From an uncultured Flavobacteriales bacterium (lineage in GTDB: Bacteria > Bacteroidota > Bacteroidia > Flavobacteriales > BACL11), in assembly GCA_905478555.1 (NCBI GenBank), contig CAJQIZ010000018.1, forward strand, positions 42,471 through 106,470: a DNA stretch of 64,000 nucleotides. The letters are read 5' to 3'. The notes beneath the pieces are model-generated. The model was given only the letters and a program-made list of their open reading frames with translations, did not search any database and was not told the DNA's origin. Positions 52,448 through 62,126 of this stretch are shown here, in pieces. A program made the translations under genes and the position numbers. The stretch's first letter is position 1, and each line of letters starts with the position of its first letter.

Positions 52448-53392
52448 ATGAAAAACAAGAAAAAAGATAATAGAAGGCAATTTCTTAGAAACAGTTCATT
52501 AGCTGCATTATCACTTGGAATTATTCCATCAATAACAAAATCTGCAAATAATACTAATTCTACTGTTTTATGTGATGAAATTACTGAAGATTACTACGGT
52601 CAAGGCCCTTTTTATACGGTTAACGCACCTAACATACAAAACAATCAGTTGGCGGATACTAATGAGGCAGGAACTAAAATAATTATTAGCGGTCGTGTAT
52701 TCAACCTTGATTGTTCGGAAGCAATTCCAAATACTATTTTTGATATTTGGCAAGCTAATGATGCTGGAACATATGATAATTCCGGATTTAACTTAAGGGG
52801 TAAAACCGTATCTAACTCTCAAGGGTTTTATATTTTTGAAAGTATCAAACCTGGTTTATATCTGAACGGTGCAACTTACAGACCATCTCATATTCACTTT
52901 AAAATCACAACACCTTTACAATCTCCATTTACAACTCAACTTTATTTTAGCGGAGATCCTTATATTGCAAATGATGCTGCCGCGTCTATCACTTCTGGAA
53001 CATATGATGCAACAAATAGAATTATTCCACTAACGGCCAATGCAAATGGAGATTTGGAAGGGACTTGGGATGTAGTAATTAGTGGAAGTGGAATTTCTGT
53101 AGGAGATAATAATATACATCTGGACAAAGGAATGATTTATAGCGCAAGTCCGAACCCATTTAAGGATAGAGTAGAAATAAAATATGGAGTTTTTCAAGAG
53201 GGAAAAGTCAGTGTATTTGTCTACGACATACACGGAAGAGTAGTATCACAATTGGAAAAACAACAATTGATCCCTGAAAAATATGAAGTAATTTGGAAAC
53301 CAGAAAGTAAACTTCCAAATGGACATTATTTTATTGCTTTAAAAATAAATGATTTGCAAGTCCATTACATAAAAATAGTCAGAAAGAGATAA
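52448..53392 (+). CDS. Intradiol ring-cleavage dioxygenase-like protein with twin-arginine leader and T9SS tail
   Basis: 314 residues. The N-terminus has a Tat-type signal NRRQFLRNSSLAALSLGI. The middle (about 70-220) is an intradiol dioxygenase beta-sandwich. All four Fe(III) ligands are in place: Tyr109 (NDAGTYDNSG) and Tyr144, His148, His150 in GATYRPSHIHFKI. From about 233 (IYSASPNPFKDRVEIKYG to IKIVRKR) there is a type A T9SS sorting domain. This predicts folding and metal loading in the cytoplasm, Tat export, then T9SS secretion. Such enzymes open catechol-type rings; the real substrate is unknown and no aromatic-catabolism genes are nearby. Confidence 0.88.
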   Translation: MKNKKKDNRRQFLRNSSLAALSLGIIPSITKSANNTNSTVLCDEITEDYYGQGPFYTVNAPNIQNNQLADTNEAGTKIIISGRVFNLDCSEAIPNTIFDIWQANDAGTYDNSGFNLRGKTVSNSQGFYIFESIKPGLYLNGATYRPSHIHFKITTPLQSPFTTQLYFSGDPYIANDAAASITSGTYDATNRIIPLTANANGDLEGTWDVVISGSGISVGDNNIHLDKGMIYSASPNPFKDRVEIKYGVFQEGKVSVFVYDIHGRVVSQLEKQQLIPEKYEVIWKPESKLPNGHYFIALKINDLQVHYIKIVRKR

Positions 53393-53489
53393 AAAATAAT
53401 CTAAAAAATAATTGGATTTCCTTATTGGAAAAGTATCTTTTAAAATAATTCTGTTATACTTTTAAAGAAAAAAATATTAAAATATTATT

Positions 53490-53911
53490 CTATTTAAATG
53501 TACCTAGTTTCGCTTTTACTTCAACATTAAAACCTCTATTGATTAAACAAATCCCCAAAATAGGACATGTTGTCTTTTTCTCTATCTGAGGATAGAAAAT
53601 AAAATCATAACCATCATTTTCTTCTAATAAATTATACATAGCATATGATGTCGTAGCATCACCAAGATATTGTCCTATAATACAGGAATAGAAGAAACTG
53701 TTGATCCTGGCCCCATTTGCTTAATAAAATATCTATGAAAATCAATACCAATAAAAGTAATGCTTGAAGCATTTGCTGTTTTTTGTTCAGTTAAGTCAAA
53801 ATCGTCCATTCTAATATCTACAGAAGAAAATGGTTGTTTAATAGACTTGTTGATTGTTGTACAGCTTGAAATAGTCACAACTAATCCAATAATAAATAAT
53901 AGTCTTTTCAT
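53490..53911 (-). pseudogene. DUF6567-like lipoprotein gene with a frameshift
   Basis: The minus strand from ATG 53911 encodes MKRLLFIIGLVVTISSCTTI, a lipoprotein signal with lipobox Cys17, then RMDDFDLTEQKTANASSITF and IGIDFHRYF, and stops with TAG at 53675-53677 after SSIPVL. Two bases further on, another frame continues IGQYLGDATTSYAMYNLLEE and ENDGYDFIFYPQIEKKT through VEVKAKLGTFK to TAG at 53490-53492. Joining the two gives a 140-residue lipoprotein of DUF6567 type, as I recall that family. The total of 422 bases is one short of 141 codons. Either a real one-base deletion or an assembly error. Confidence 0.8.
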
Positions 53912-53983
53912 AATATTTAAATAATTTTAATTAATAATATACAGTATTAACTAAATTTAAAATAACAGACAAATTAATATTAG

Positions 53984-53991
53984 TATTTTTG
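53984..53991 (+). promoter_or_regulatory. -7 element for the KE-rich exported protein gene
   Basis: TATTTTTG, followed after 4 bases by the ATG at 53996, so the mRNA is probably leaderless. Confidence 0.55.
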
Positions 53992-53995
53992 TTCC

Positions 53996-54871
53996 ATGAG
54001 AAATTTATTCCTTATTCTAATTTTATTCTTTACATTCAATATTTCAGCACAAAAAACAGAACAATATTCTGGGGTACTTACACTTGCAAACGGGACTGTT
54101 CTTCTTTTTGAAATAGAGATAATAGAAGACAAAGGAATTGTAAACGGATTTTCTATAACTGGAAAAGGAACATCAGATGAAACAAAATCGGACTTAAGTG
54201 GAATTTTTAATAAGAATACCAAAACTTATAAATTAAAAGAAACTCAAGTTCTATCGACTAATTCAGAAGCAGACTTAAATACTTTTTGCTATATAAACAT
54301 GGAAATAAGGGAGGTAGGAAAACTGTCTCTAAAAAGGTATGAAGGAGAGTTTTTCGGACTTTTAACAAACGGAAAAGAATGTGCTAAAGGCAAAATTATT
54401 TTGATAGAAAGTGAAAAACTAGAAAAGAAAATTGCTAAAGTAAATAAGAAAATTAATAAAAAAATAGAGAAAGAAAAGAAGAAAGAAGAGAAAAAACAAG
54501 AGAAAGAAATAGAAAAAGAAGAACCTTTATTAATTACTCAAGTTTTAAAAGATGGAGATGATATGACAATAAATTGTCAATCTAATAAAATAACTATTTA
54601 CATTTGGGACGCTAATATAGAGGATGGAGATAAAGTAAATTTAACCATCAATGGTAGAGAATTACTAAACAACTTTACAACAAGAAGTAAAAGGAAGAAA
54701 ATAAAATATAAATTAAAAGAAGGGGTAAACACCATAGAAATAACAGCTACTAACCTAGGAAGTACACCACCAAATACTAGTAGAATAGAAATAGTAGATA
54801 GTAAAACAAAATATCCAATTATCACCCAATTAGAACTTGGGAAATCTGCAGTAATTAAGATTTTGAAGTAG
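53996..54871 (+). CDS. Exported hypothetical protein with KE-rich coiled coil
   Basis: 291 residues: signal peptide MRNLFLILILFFTFNISAQ; an N-terminal beta-sandwich-like part (YSGVLTLANGTVLLFEIEII to TNGKECAKGKIILIESE, about 25-140); a Lys/Glu-rich coiled coil (about 140-175, KKINKKIEKEKKKEEKKQEK); and a C-terminal Ig-like part (ITIYIWDANIEDGDKVNLTI, GVNTIEITATNLGSTPPNTS). Similar C-terminal segments occur in Bacteroidota exported proteins, but I do not recognise the family. It overlaps by 17 bases the converging CotH-kinase gene. Confidence 0.75.
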   Translation: MRNLFLILILFFTFNISAQKTEQYSGVLTLANGTVLLFEIEIIEDKGIVNGFSITGKGTSDETKSDLSGIFNKNTKTYKLKETQVLSTNSEADLNTFCYINMEIREVGKLSLKRYEGEFFGLLTNGKECAKGKIILIESEKLEKKIAKVNKKINKKIEKEKKKEEKKQEKEIEKEEPLLITQVLKDGDDMTINCQSNKITIYIWDANIEDGDKVNLTINGRELLNNFTTRSKRKKIKYKLKEGVNTIEITATNLGSTPPNTSRIEIVDSKTKYPIITQLELGKSAVIKILK

Positions 54872-57152
54872 ATTTCTTCTTTCTCCTTCGTCTAATTAAA
54901 AAAAAAAACAAGGGGATTAATATCGATCCTCCTAAAGAAGATATTACTATTCTCCTACTTTTTCTTGCTTTCAATTCTCTAATCTTAATTCCTTCTAAAA
55001 CATTTGTATATGAGTAATTATGAAATCCTATTGTAGATTGTTCTATATTCCTCCACTCTAACTTAGTTCCATCAAACTCTTCAAAAGGTATGCTTCTTGA
55101 ATAAGCCGATTTAGTTTCCTCTAACTTATAACTAACTCTATCAACTAACTGGTTTTTATTATCGTATAAAGTTATCGACTCATTAGAAGATGATAACCTA
55201 AATCCAATTTTATGATACTCAACAGAATCAATTTTATTTATAATATCAGAATAATGAAAAACAGAAAAACTCCCTTTTTTCAATAGCAAGCTATTTACCT
55301 TATATTTGTTTTTATTCTTATCCAGAATTACCCACCCTGATAGATCAAGATCTTTATCCTCTCTATTATATATCTCAAAACAATCATCAACATAATTAAT
55401 TTCATTTATTATTACATCTGTCTCAGAAAGTTTATTTTCAATAAATCTAATTGAAAGATTAAGTGTATCGCCACTTCTTGCTGTAATTGTCTTCCCCATA
55501 TAACCAACATATGAATATCCAATATCAGCTTCTATACTAATCGGTAATTCAAATTCACTATAGAAAGAACCAAAAAATGAATCTGATTTAAGTTCATTAT
55601 TATTTAAATTTACCTTACCATAATTAGGGTTCTCAATCTTCAAATCTAAATAATACGGTTTATTTAAATTAAACTTTCTTTCCAAATGTAATAATGAGAA
55701 CTCATCTCTTTCTTCAAAAAAGTTTTGTATATCTTTAATAGATTTTATCCATTTTTTATAATTACCCTGATAATTCTGAAATTTCCTTCTCTTTTTAAAA
55801 TGAATCTTCATTTCATCATCATATAAATTCTTAAATTCATTTATTCTCTCTAATGTATGTTCAGAACTTAGAGTAGAACTAAGAATAAAAGAGGATTGAT
55901 GAATAAAATCTTTCGTAAACTCTTCATTTTTCAGAAGGTTTCTTAGTAGAAAAGTAGCCCACCTTGGGTTATACCAATCTGTCATACGTTCATTAGTGAA
56001 ATCTTTTAATAAATCTGCATTCACTCTACCAGGACCACATCCTAAATCAGTATCATAAATAATCCATCTAAATTTACCATCTAATGAATCAGATTTCCAA
56101 AATCTAATGTTACCTCTTACATCATGATTAGCATAGAATATTTGATGAATCCAGAAATTTATAAAATTCCTTGTATCTATCATTTTCTGCACTTCAATAT
56201 AATTAAAATTTATCTCCAGGTTATTGTTCTGCACAAACTTTAATAATTTATTATAATCATCTGAAGTTCCTTCATCAACTGTCTTTAAACCCTGTAATAT
56301 ATCAATTCCTTCTGTTCCACAATTATAATTATTATCAATGTAATATTCATTAATCTTCTCCCTAATATTATAAATCCCCCAATACTCTGAATTAACAAAT
56401 AAATGGGATGGAGAAGAAGATTGAATATCTAAACCAGATTCTGCAGCTAAAGATGTTGAAAAAGCGTCCTTGAATCGTAATTTTCTATAGTCATTACCTG
56501 AGTGTCGTAATATAAATTGTTTGTATTTTTTCTTACCTTGATTAAATAGATTAGCATCAAATCTTGATGTTCCATACTTATTTCTAGCAATTAGCCTTAA
56601 CGATTTTTCAGGGTAATATTTAGTCATCCCTCCAAAAATTTTAATGCCAGAATTCTGAGATACAATCCTCTCTCCTTTTTCATTAAAAATCTCAACAAAA
56701 TTTTCTCTTTCCCATTTTCTTTCCCAATTTACATTTCTATAATGATTGGAAACTGTATCAAAATATGCTCTCGGTCCTTTTACATAAATGCCTTTATATT
56801 TATCAAATAAAAAATCATTGTTTATACTAATTGAAACTACCTTAAAACTAGTATTAAACCCAATAAAATAACTAAAGGATCCTAATTTACGAACAGAATC
56901 TGCATGAGAAACTAAGAGAGAAATTGTACTTGTCTTATCAACTAATAATGAATCTGGGAATGATTTTCTGTCTTTATCAATATTATTCTCATCAAAATAA
57001 AATAACTCACCTTTTTCTACATTTAATTTCAGATAAAAAGGTTCATTATAAAAACCGGATTCATGAGAAAATGAAACTACACTTGATATCTGAGAAAAAG
57101 TGAAATTCGAAACAAGAATAAAAACAAGAAAGAAAGTTCTATTATTGAACAT
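54855..57152 (-). CDS. CotH-kinase-family surface protein with lamin-tail domain
   Basis: 765 residues with signal peptide MFNNRTFFLVFILVSNFTFS. The CotH kinase domain spans about 140-440: GIKIFGGMTKYYPEKSLRL, LRHSGNDYRKLRFKDAFSTS, SPSHLFVNSEYWGIYNIREK, INFWIHQIFYANHDVRGNIR and the metal-binding WIIYDTDLGCGPG. Next comes a lamin-tail-like beta domain (DVIINEINYVDDCFEIYNRE, about 590-690), and at the end a single membrane anchor (VISSLGGSILIPLFFFLI) followed by RRRRKKK. CotH proteins of spores are protein kinases; the role here is unknown. The start overlaps by 11 bases the OmpA/phosphatase-like gene upstream. Confidence 0.88.
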   Translation of the reverse strand: MFNNRTFFLVFILVSNFTFSQISSVVSFSHESGFYNEPFYLKLNVEKGELFYFDENNIDKDRKSFPDSLLVDKTSTISLLVSHADSVRKLGSFSYFIGFNTSFKVVSISINNDFLFDKYKGIYVKGPRAYFDTVSNHYRNVNWERKWERENFVEIFNEKGERIVSQNSGIKIFGGMTKYYPEKSLRLIARNKYGTSRFDANLFNQGKKKYKQFILRHSGNDYRKLRFKDAFSTSLAAESGLDIQSSSPSHLFVNSEYWGIYNIREKINEYYIDNNYNCGTEGIDILQGLKTVDEGTSDDYNKLLKFVQNNNLEINFNYIEVQKMIDTRNFINFWIHQIFYANHDVRGNIRFWKSDSLDGKFRWIIYDTDLGCGPGRVNADLLKDFTNERMTDWYNPRWATFLLRNLLKNEEFTKDFIHQSSFILSSTLSSEHTLERINEFKNLYDDEMKIHFKKRRKFQNYQGNYKKWIKSIKDIQNFFEERDEFSLLHLERKFNLNKPYYLDLKIENPNYGKVNLNNNELKSDSFFGSFYSEFELPISIEADIGYSYVGYMGKTITARSGDTLNLSIRFIENKLSETDVIINEINYVDDCFEIYNREDKDLDLSGWVILDKNKNKYKVNSLLLKKGSFSVFHYSDIINKIDSVEYHKIGFRLSSSNESITLYDNKNQLVDRVSYKLEETKSAYSRSIPFEEFDGTKLEWRNIEQSTIGFHNYSYTNVLEGIKIRELKARKSRRIVISSLGGSILIPLFFFLIRRRRKKKSTSKS

Positions 57153-58563
57153 TTTCTATTATCTTAAACTCAATCCTTCTATCTCTTATGTCATTATAAA
57201 CAGGACTATGAGATCCATATCCTTTAACCGATATATTCGACATATCTAAACCTATATTTTGCAGATAGTTAAACACAGACTGAGCTCTTAAAGTAGAAAT
57301 ATTGTCATTAACAAAATCAGTACCAGTAGCACCATCTGCATGACCTCCTATTTCTACCATCACCTCTTTATCAGATGATAACATAAGTTTTATTTCTTGT
57401 AAAATATTTTTATCTTTATTTGTAATAACTGAACTATTTTTTTCAAAATTAATTTGGTAAGATATTTTCTGAATCTTAAATTCAATTCTTCTGTTTTCTG
57501 CACTTAACCCATCCTTCATGTCCTTCAAAACAGTTTCACCATATCCTTTATAACTTAACTGAATAGTATCTACTCCTTGACCAACTAGATAGTCGTATAC
57601 ATTTTTTGACCTCTTCTCTGACAAAGATAAATTATATGATTCAGCACCTTTTGAGTCTGTATGACCACCAACCTCAATTGACAAATAAGAATGTAATTTT
57701 AACATATTTGCATATTCATCTAAAAAAGTTGAAACAGAAGGAGGTAGATCCGATACATTAGATGGGAATCTAACTTCTACTTTTAATGATTTCAACTCTT
57801 CATTATTATTTAAAGGGACATCATTCTCCCTTGTATCTTCATAACATGGACATATAATATCACTAATTTCCTTTGGTATCTTATATTTTTCAATTGGCTG
57901 AAAATCTCTTATTGCATTTCTAATTCTATCATACCCTCTAGTCCAATTATCGGCACAATCTTCCCAGTAATGAACGCTCTTTACATTATCATATTCACAA
58001 AATTGTTTCAGCAATACAGCTGCAACGAAACCTGACTGGTGCCAACCATTCCAACAATGTAAATAGACAGGACCTACCTCCTTATTCATTATGGCATTAT
58101 AAGAAAACATTAAAATACTATCTAATTCCGAATCTGTATTACCTCCTAATTGATAATACATTAAAGAATCTCCATCATTATCATCTACTAAGTATGGAGG
58201 AGATGTTTCAAAATTTACCGTATATAAATAAACAGAAGTGGAAAAATCATTTTCCAACAAATTAGTTAAACCATCCATTGGTAGTGGGTTTTTATTATTC
58301 CTCTTATCTGATCTATGATAATAATTATTCCCACCTCCTCTATAAGCTACTCCATGTAAGATAACTCTGAAGTTTCTTGTTCCATACAAATCTTCAAATC
58401 CATTCCCTCTATTATCAGTAATTTTATCTTGAACACATTCAGCTCCATACAGAATTTTATAGTTAGTAAATTTATCAGTATTAATAAATGTAGAATCAGA
58501 TTGGGATAAACATGATGTGAAGAAAAACAGAAATACAATAAGAGAAGAGAGTGTTTTTAACAT
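57142..58563 (-). CDS. PTP-like domain fused to two OmpA peptidoglycan-binding domains
   Basis: 473 residues. Signal sequence MLKTLSSLIVFLFFFTSCLS, ambiguous between a lipoprotein (Cys18) and a cleaved signal. Residues of about 35-230 resemble a tyrosine/dual-specificity phosphatase fold: GPVYLHCWNGWHQSGFVAAV fits the HCx5R(S/T) loop with Cys170, but the essential Arg is Gln176. Then two OmpA-like domains follow: about 262-365 with VGGHTDSKGAESYNLSLSEK and KGYGETVLKD, and about 370-470 with IGGHADGATGTDFVNDNIST. Each ends in NRRIEFKI or DRRIEFKI. Likely an outer-membrane or periplasmic protein bound to peptidoglycan. In an operon with the CotH gene. Confidence 0.85.
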   Translation of the reverse strand: MLKTLSSLIVFLFFFTSCLSQSDSTFINTDKFTNYKILYGAECVQDKITDNRGNGFEDLYGTRNFRVILHGVAYRGGGNNYYHRSDKRNNKNPLPMDGLTNLLENDFSTSVYLYTVNFETSPPYLVDDNDGDSLMYYQLGGNTDSELDSILMFSYNAIMNKEVGPVYLHCWNGWHQSGFVAAVLLKQFCEYDNVKSVHYWEDCADNWTRGYDRIRNAIRDFQPIEKYKIPKEISDIICPCYEDTRENDVPLNNNEELKSLKVEVRFPSNVSDLPPSVSTFLDEYANMLKLHSYLSIEVGGHTDSKGAESYNLSLSEKRSKNVYDYLVGQGVDTIQLSYKGYGETVLKDMKDGLSAENRRIEFKIQKISYQINFEKNSSVITNKDKNILQEIKLMLSSDKEVMVEIGGHADGATGTDFVNDNISTLRAQSVFNYLQNIGLDMSNISVKGYGSHSPVYNDIRDRRIEFKIIENVQ

Positions 58564-58592
58564 ACAAGAATTTTTTTTAAATTATAATAAGA

Positions 58593-58600
58593 CAAATATA
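58593..58600 (-). promoter_or_regulatory. Candidate -7 element for the OmpA/CotH unit
   Basis: TATATTTG on the minus strand, 29 bases before the ATG at 58563. Confidence 0.45.
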
Positions 58601-58669
58601 ATTAAAAATACAGTCTTCTTTACAGAGTATAAAATCAGTTATTAACAAAAGTAATTCCTCAAATTTTAT

Positions 58670-58677
58670 TAGTTTTG
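58670..58677 (+). promoter_or_regulatory. Candidate -7 element for the vWA/OmpA gene
   Basis: TAGTTTTG, 18 bases before the ATG at 58696. With the element at 58593 it forms a divergent promoter region of about 130 bases. Confidence 0.45.
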
Positions 58678-58695
58678 ACAAATACAAATTAAAAT

Positions 58696-61600
58696 ATGAA
58701 ACATTTTAAATTATTAGTCTCTATTTTCCTTTTTTGCTCAATATCAGTAAATTCACAAAATATTTTTGAAGATATGACATTTTCCAAAAACATGAAAAGA
58801 ATTGAAAAAGGAGAACTTTCAAAAGCATTCATTAAAATTGAGAAAGCATTGTCAAAAAATGATGATGAATTAAGAAATAATTTCGCAATATCATTAATCT
58901 ACACAAACCAGGATTTTGATCAATATAGTACAAAAAATGCATATAATTTTTTATTAAAATCTGAAAAAGAATTTCACCTTATTATAGATGAAAAAACTTT
59001 AGAGAAGCTAAATAAAACTCCTATAAATGATTCTATATATCTTATTAATTTTAAAAACATTTGCAACAGAGCCTTAGAAGATGCTCTTATTATAAATAAA
59101 ATAGATCACTATAATGATTATATACAATTTTACTACAAATCATCTTTAGAAAACAAGAAAATAGCGATTAAAAAAAGGGATATAGTAGCTTTCAATACTG
59201 CCGTAATCACTCATACAATTAAATCTTATAAATATTTTATTAATAACTACCCACAAGCAGAACAAATTAATGAAGCTTGGTCTCAAATTTTCAATATTGC
59301 TTTTGATGAAGCAACATCAGTAAATACTATAAAACAATACAAAGATTTTATTTCATCTTATCCTAAAGCTCCTCAAATACCTATAGCTTCTGAAAAAATA
59401 CATATCATAGCATTTGATAATGCTAAAAGCTTAAACACATCTTTCTCTTACAAAAATTTCTTTGAAACATATCCAAACAGTACTCAATACAATGAATCTT
59501 TTAACTTATATGAATCTACACAGTTTTTAGAAAACACAAAAAATGAAGATTGGATGTCCTATCAAAAATTTATAAATAATTTTTCTTCTAATTCTAAAAT
59601 TGATCAAGCAAAAGACAGTATTTTAACTTTAGGTATAAGATATAGAAACATAGACGCTTTAGAAAGCTACATTAACAACTATTATAACAAAAGAGAATAC
59701 GCTCTAGAATATCTTTACCCATTATTCACTAAAGATGGAGAAGAAAGTACTATTAATTTATTTATAAATAAGTATGGGCAAGTTGAATCCCTGTTTGATC
59801 AGATAAATAAGGATTTATCTATTTCTTCAGAGTCTAGTCTGTTATTACTAAATCTTCCTTTTGACAAATCAAAAGAAGATGAATACAAAGAATTTATAAG
59901 AAAATCTTCTCCCTCAGAAATTGCATTTGTTACTCTGCAACGATTAATTTCATATAGCATCAATAAAAAAAGATGGAATTCAGCTTTACTAATAATGGAT
60001 GAATTTGATTCATTATTTTATAATAATCAAAACTTTATCAATCTAAAAAATATCTTAAACAGCAGTTGGGATAAATCTATTTATTCAAAATCTATAGGCA
60101 GTAAAATAAATAGATCTTCAGGGGAAGAATATGGAGCAGTAATTTCTGCAGATAATAATTACTTATATTTCTGTGGGAAAAATAAATCGTCAAATATTGG
60201 TGGAGAAGATATTTTTATGTCAAAAAATAGCAGTGGATCCTGGAGAACACCAAGAATTATTGATGACCTATCTACTATAAACTACAATGAAGCAACAGTA
60301 AACATATCTACTGACGGTACCACTCTAATCCTTTTCAAAGAAGGTAAACTGCTCTCTTCTGACAAAACAAATACAGGATGGAGTTCACCTGAAGAACTAC
60401 CCTATTCTATAAACTCTGGAAAATGGAATTCAGACGCAACAATATCTAGTGATGGATCTGCACTCATATTCGCTTCAGTTAGAGAAAATTCTAAAAATCT
60501 TTTTTCAGAAAATGAAAATCATTACCATGGTGACAATCAATATCCTTCTGATTTATTTGTTTCTTTAAAAGATAAAAATGATAATTGGGGAATACCTTTC
60601 AATATAGGAGATTCACTTAACACAAGATATACAGAAAGATCTCCCTTCCTTCATCCTGATATGAAAACTTTATATTTTAGTTCTGATGGACATGGGGGTA
60701 TGGGAAAACTAGATGTATTTATGACTACTCGACTATATGATAGTTGTTGGACTTGTTGGAGTGAACCTGTAAACTTAGGGAAAGAAATAAATACTATTGA
60801 ATCTGATTGGGGATACAAGATATCTACAGATGGTAAAACAGCATATTTTACAAAAGAAACAACGAACTATAAAAAAAATAGTTTATTGCTACTATTAGAC
60901 ATATCTGGAAGTATGAGTGGAGAGAAACTTAGGTCTTTAAAAGAAGCGGCAAAAGATGTATGTGAAAATGCAATAAATAATAACTCTAAAGTTAGTATAA
61001 TGGCATTTGAAGGAGAATGCAATTCCCCAATTGATACAATGCTGGACTTCACAAATAACATTCAAGATGTTGATAGCTTTATTAATACATTATACACACA
61101 AGGAGGGACTCCAATGTATAATGCATATATTTTAGCATCAAAACATATTTACAAGAATGCAGAACGAAATAGCAACAAAATGATTATTTTAATGACAGAT
61201 GGAGACGCTACAGATTGTGGGAAGACATTAGATGAATCATTAAGAGCTATTAGGCATAATAAAAATAAAGTACAAACCCAAACTATTGCTTTTATGGTAG
61301 ACAGTTTCAGTAAAGCCTTCAATGATTTACATGAGATATCTGACTACACTGGTGGAGAACTTTTTTATGTAGAGAACAGTAGTAATTTAAAAAGTTCCTT
61401 TTCGAAAGCAACAAACAGCTTATATGGTATGGGAACAAATAGCAATAAAAAAGATATCTACACTGTAACACTTCCAGTCCACTTAAGACCTGATTTAGTT
61501 GCAACAGTTGAGGGGAAATTACTAGACTCTGATAGTGTTCCTATAAATGCAAAAATACGATTTGAAGACTTAGAAACAAACAAACTTATAGGCAAGATAA

Positions 61601-62121
61601 AAAACAACCCAGAAGATGGAAGTTATTTTATTGTTTTACCTTTAGGGAAACTTTATGGACTATACGTAGATAAGGATGAGTATTTTCCCATTTCTGGAAA
61701 TATAGACCTAAGAAATGAAAAACAGATAATTAAAATAGAAAATAATATACCTCTTTATACTTTTAAAGAAATGATCGAAAAAGGTATTGCTGTACCAATA
61801 AACAACATATTTTTTGACTCAGGACTTAGTGAGTTAAAGGATTATTCATTACCTGAATTAAAAAGAATATCCAAGATAATTATTGAAAATAATTTGACAG
61901 TTGAACTTAGTGGACATACAGATAATATAGATACTGAAGAATTTAATTTGAAACTCTCTGAAGATAGATCGAATGCGGTAAAGGAATTTTTAGTAAATTA
62001 CGGGTGTGATGAAAATAAAATTATCACTATTGGATATGGAGAGAGTAATCCTCTTAATAATAACTCTAACAGTTCAGAACGGAAAAAGAACAGAAGAGTA
62101 GAATTTAGATTTATTAAATAA
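58696..62121 (+). CDS. Multidomain PD40 / vWA / OmpA envelope protein
   Basis: 1141 residues with signal peptide MKHFKLLVSIFLFCSISVNS. About 140-340 holds roughly 40-residue helical repeats of the type YKxFIxxYPxAxQ (SYKYFINNYPQAEQIN, QYKDFISSYPKAPQIP). About 470-720 has PD40/WD40-like beta strands (GEEYGAVISADNNYLYFCGK, ISSDGSALIFASVREN, TLYFSSDGHGGMGKLDVF). A vWA domain spans about 730-910, with the metal-site DISGSMSGEKL and IILMTDGDATDCGK. A CarboxypepD_reg-like sandwich lies near 925-990, and an OmpA domain at about 1025-1141 (VELSGHTDNIDTEEFNLKLS, KKNRRVEFRFIK). Probably an outer-membrane-tethered peptidoglycan-binding scaffold. Confidence 0.9.
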   Translation: MKHFKLLVSIFLFCSISVNSQNIFEDMTFSKNMKRIEKGELSKAFIKIEKALSKNDDELRNNFAISLIYTNQDFDQYSTKNAYNFLLKSEKEFHLIIDEKTLEKLNKTPINDSIYLINFKNICNRALEDALIINKIDHYNDYIQFYYKSSLENKKIAIKKRDIVAFNTAVITHTIKSYKYFINNYPQAEQINEAWSQIFNIAFDEATSVNTIKQYKDFISSYPKAPQIPIASEKIHIIAFDNAKSLNTSFSYKNFFETYPNSTQYNESFNLYESTQFLENTKNEDWMSYQKFINNFSSNSKIDQAKDSILTLGIRYRNIDALESYINNYYNKREYALEYLYPLFTKDGEESTINLFINKYGQVESLFDQINKDLSISSESSLLLLNLPFDKSKEDEYKEFIRKSSPSEIAFVTLQRLISYSINKKRWNSALLIMDEFDSLFYNNQNFINLKNILNSSWDKSIYSKSIGSKINRSSGEEYGAVISADNNYLYFCGKNKSSNIGGEDIFMSKNSSGSWRTPRIIDDLSTINYNEATVNISTDGTTLILFKEGKLLSSDKTNTGWSSPEELPYSINSGKWNSDATISSDGSALIFASVRENSKNLFSENENHYHGDNQYPSDLFVSLKDKNDNWGIPFNIGDSLNTRYTERSPFLHPDMKTLYFSSDGHGGMGKLDVFMTTRLYDSCWTCWSEPVNLGKEINTIESDWGYKISTDGKTAYFTKETTNYKKNSLLLLLDISGSMSGEKLRSLKEAAKDVCENAINNNSKVSIMAFEGECNSPIDTMLDFTNNIQDVDSFINTLYTQGGTPMYNAYILASKHIYKNAERNSNKMIILMTDGDATDCGKTLDESLRAIRHNKNKVQTQTIAFMVDSFSKAFNDLHEISDYTGGELFYVENSSNLKSSFSKATNSLYGMGTNSNKKDIYTVTLPVHLRPDLVATVEGKLLDSDSVPINAKIRFEDLETNKLIGKIKNNPEDGSYFIVLPLGKLYGLYVDKDEYFPISGNIDLRNEKQIIKIENNIPLYTFKEMIEKGIAVPINNIFFDSGLSELKDYSLPELKRISKIIIENNLTVELSGHTDNIDTEEFNLKLSEDRSNAVKEFLVNYGCDENKIITIGYGESNPLNNNSNSSERKKNRRVEFRFIK

Positions 62122-62126
62122 TAACA

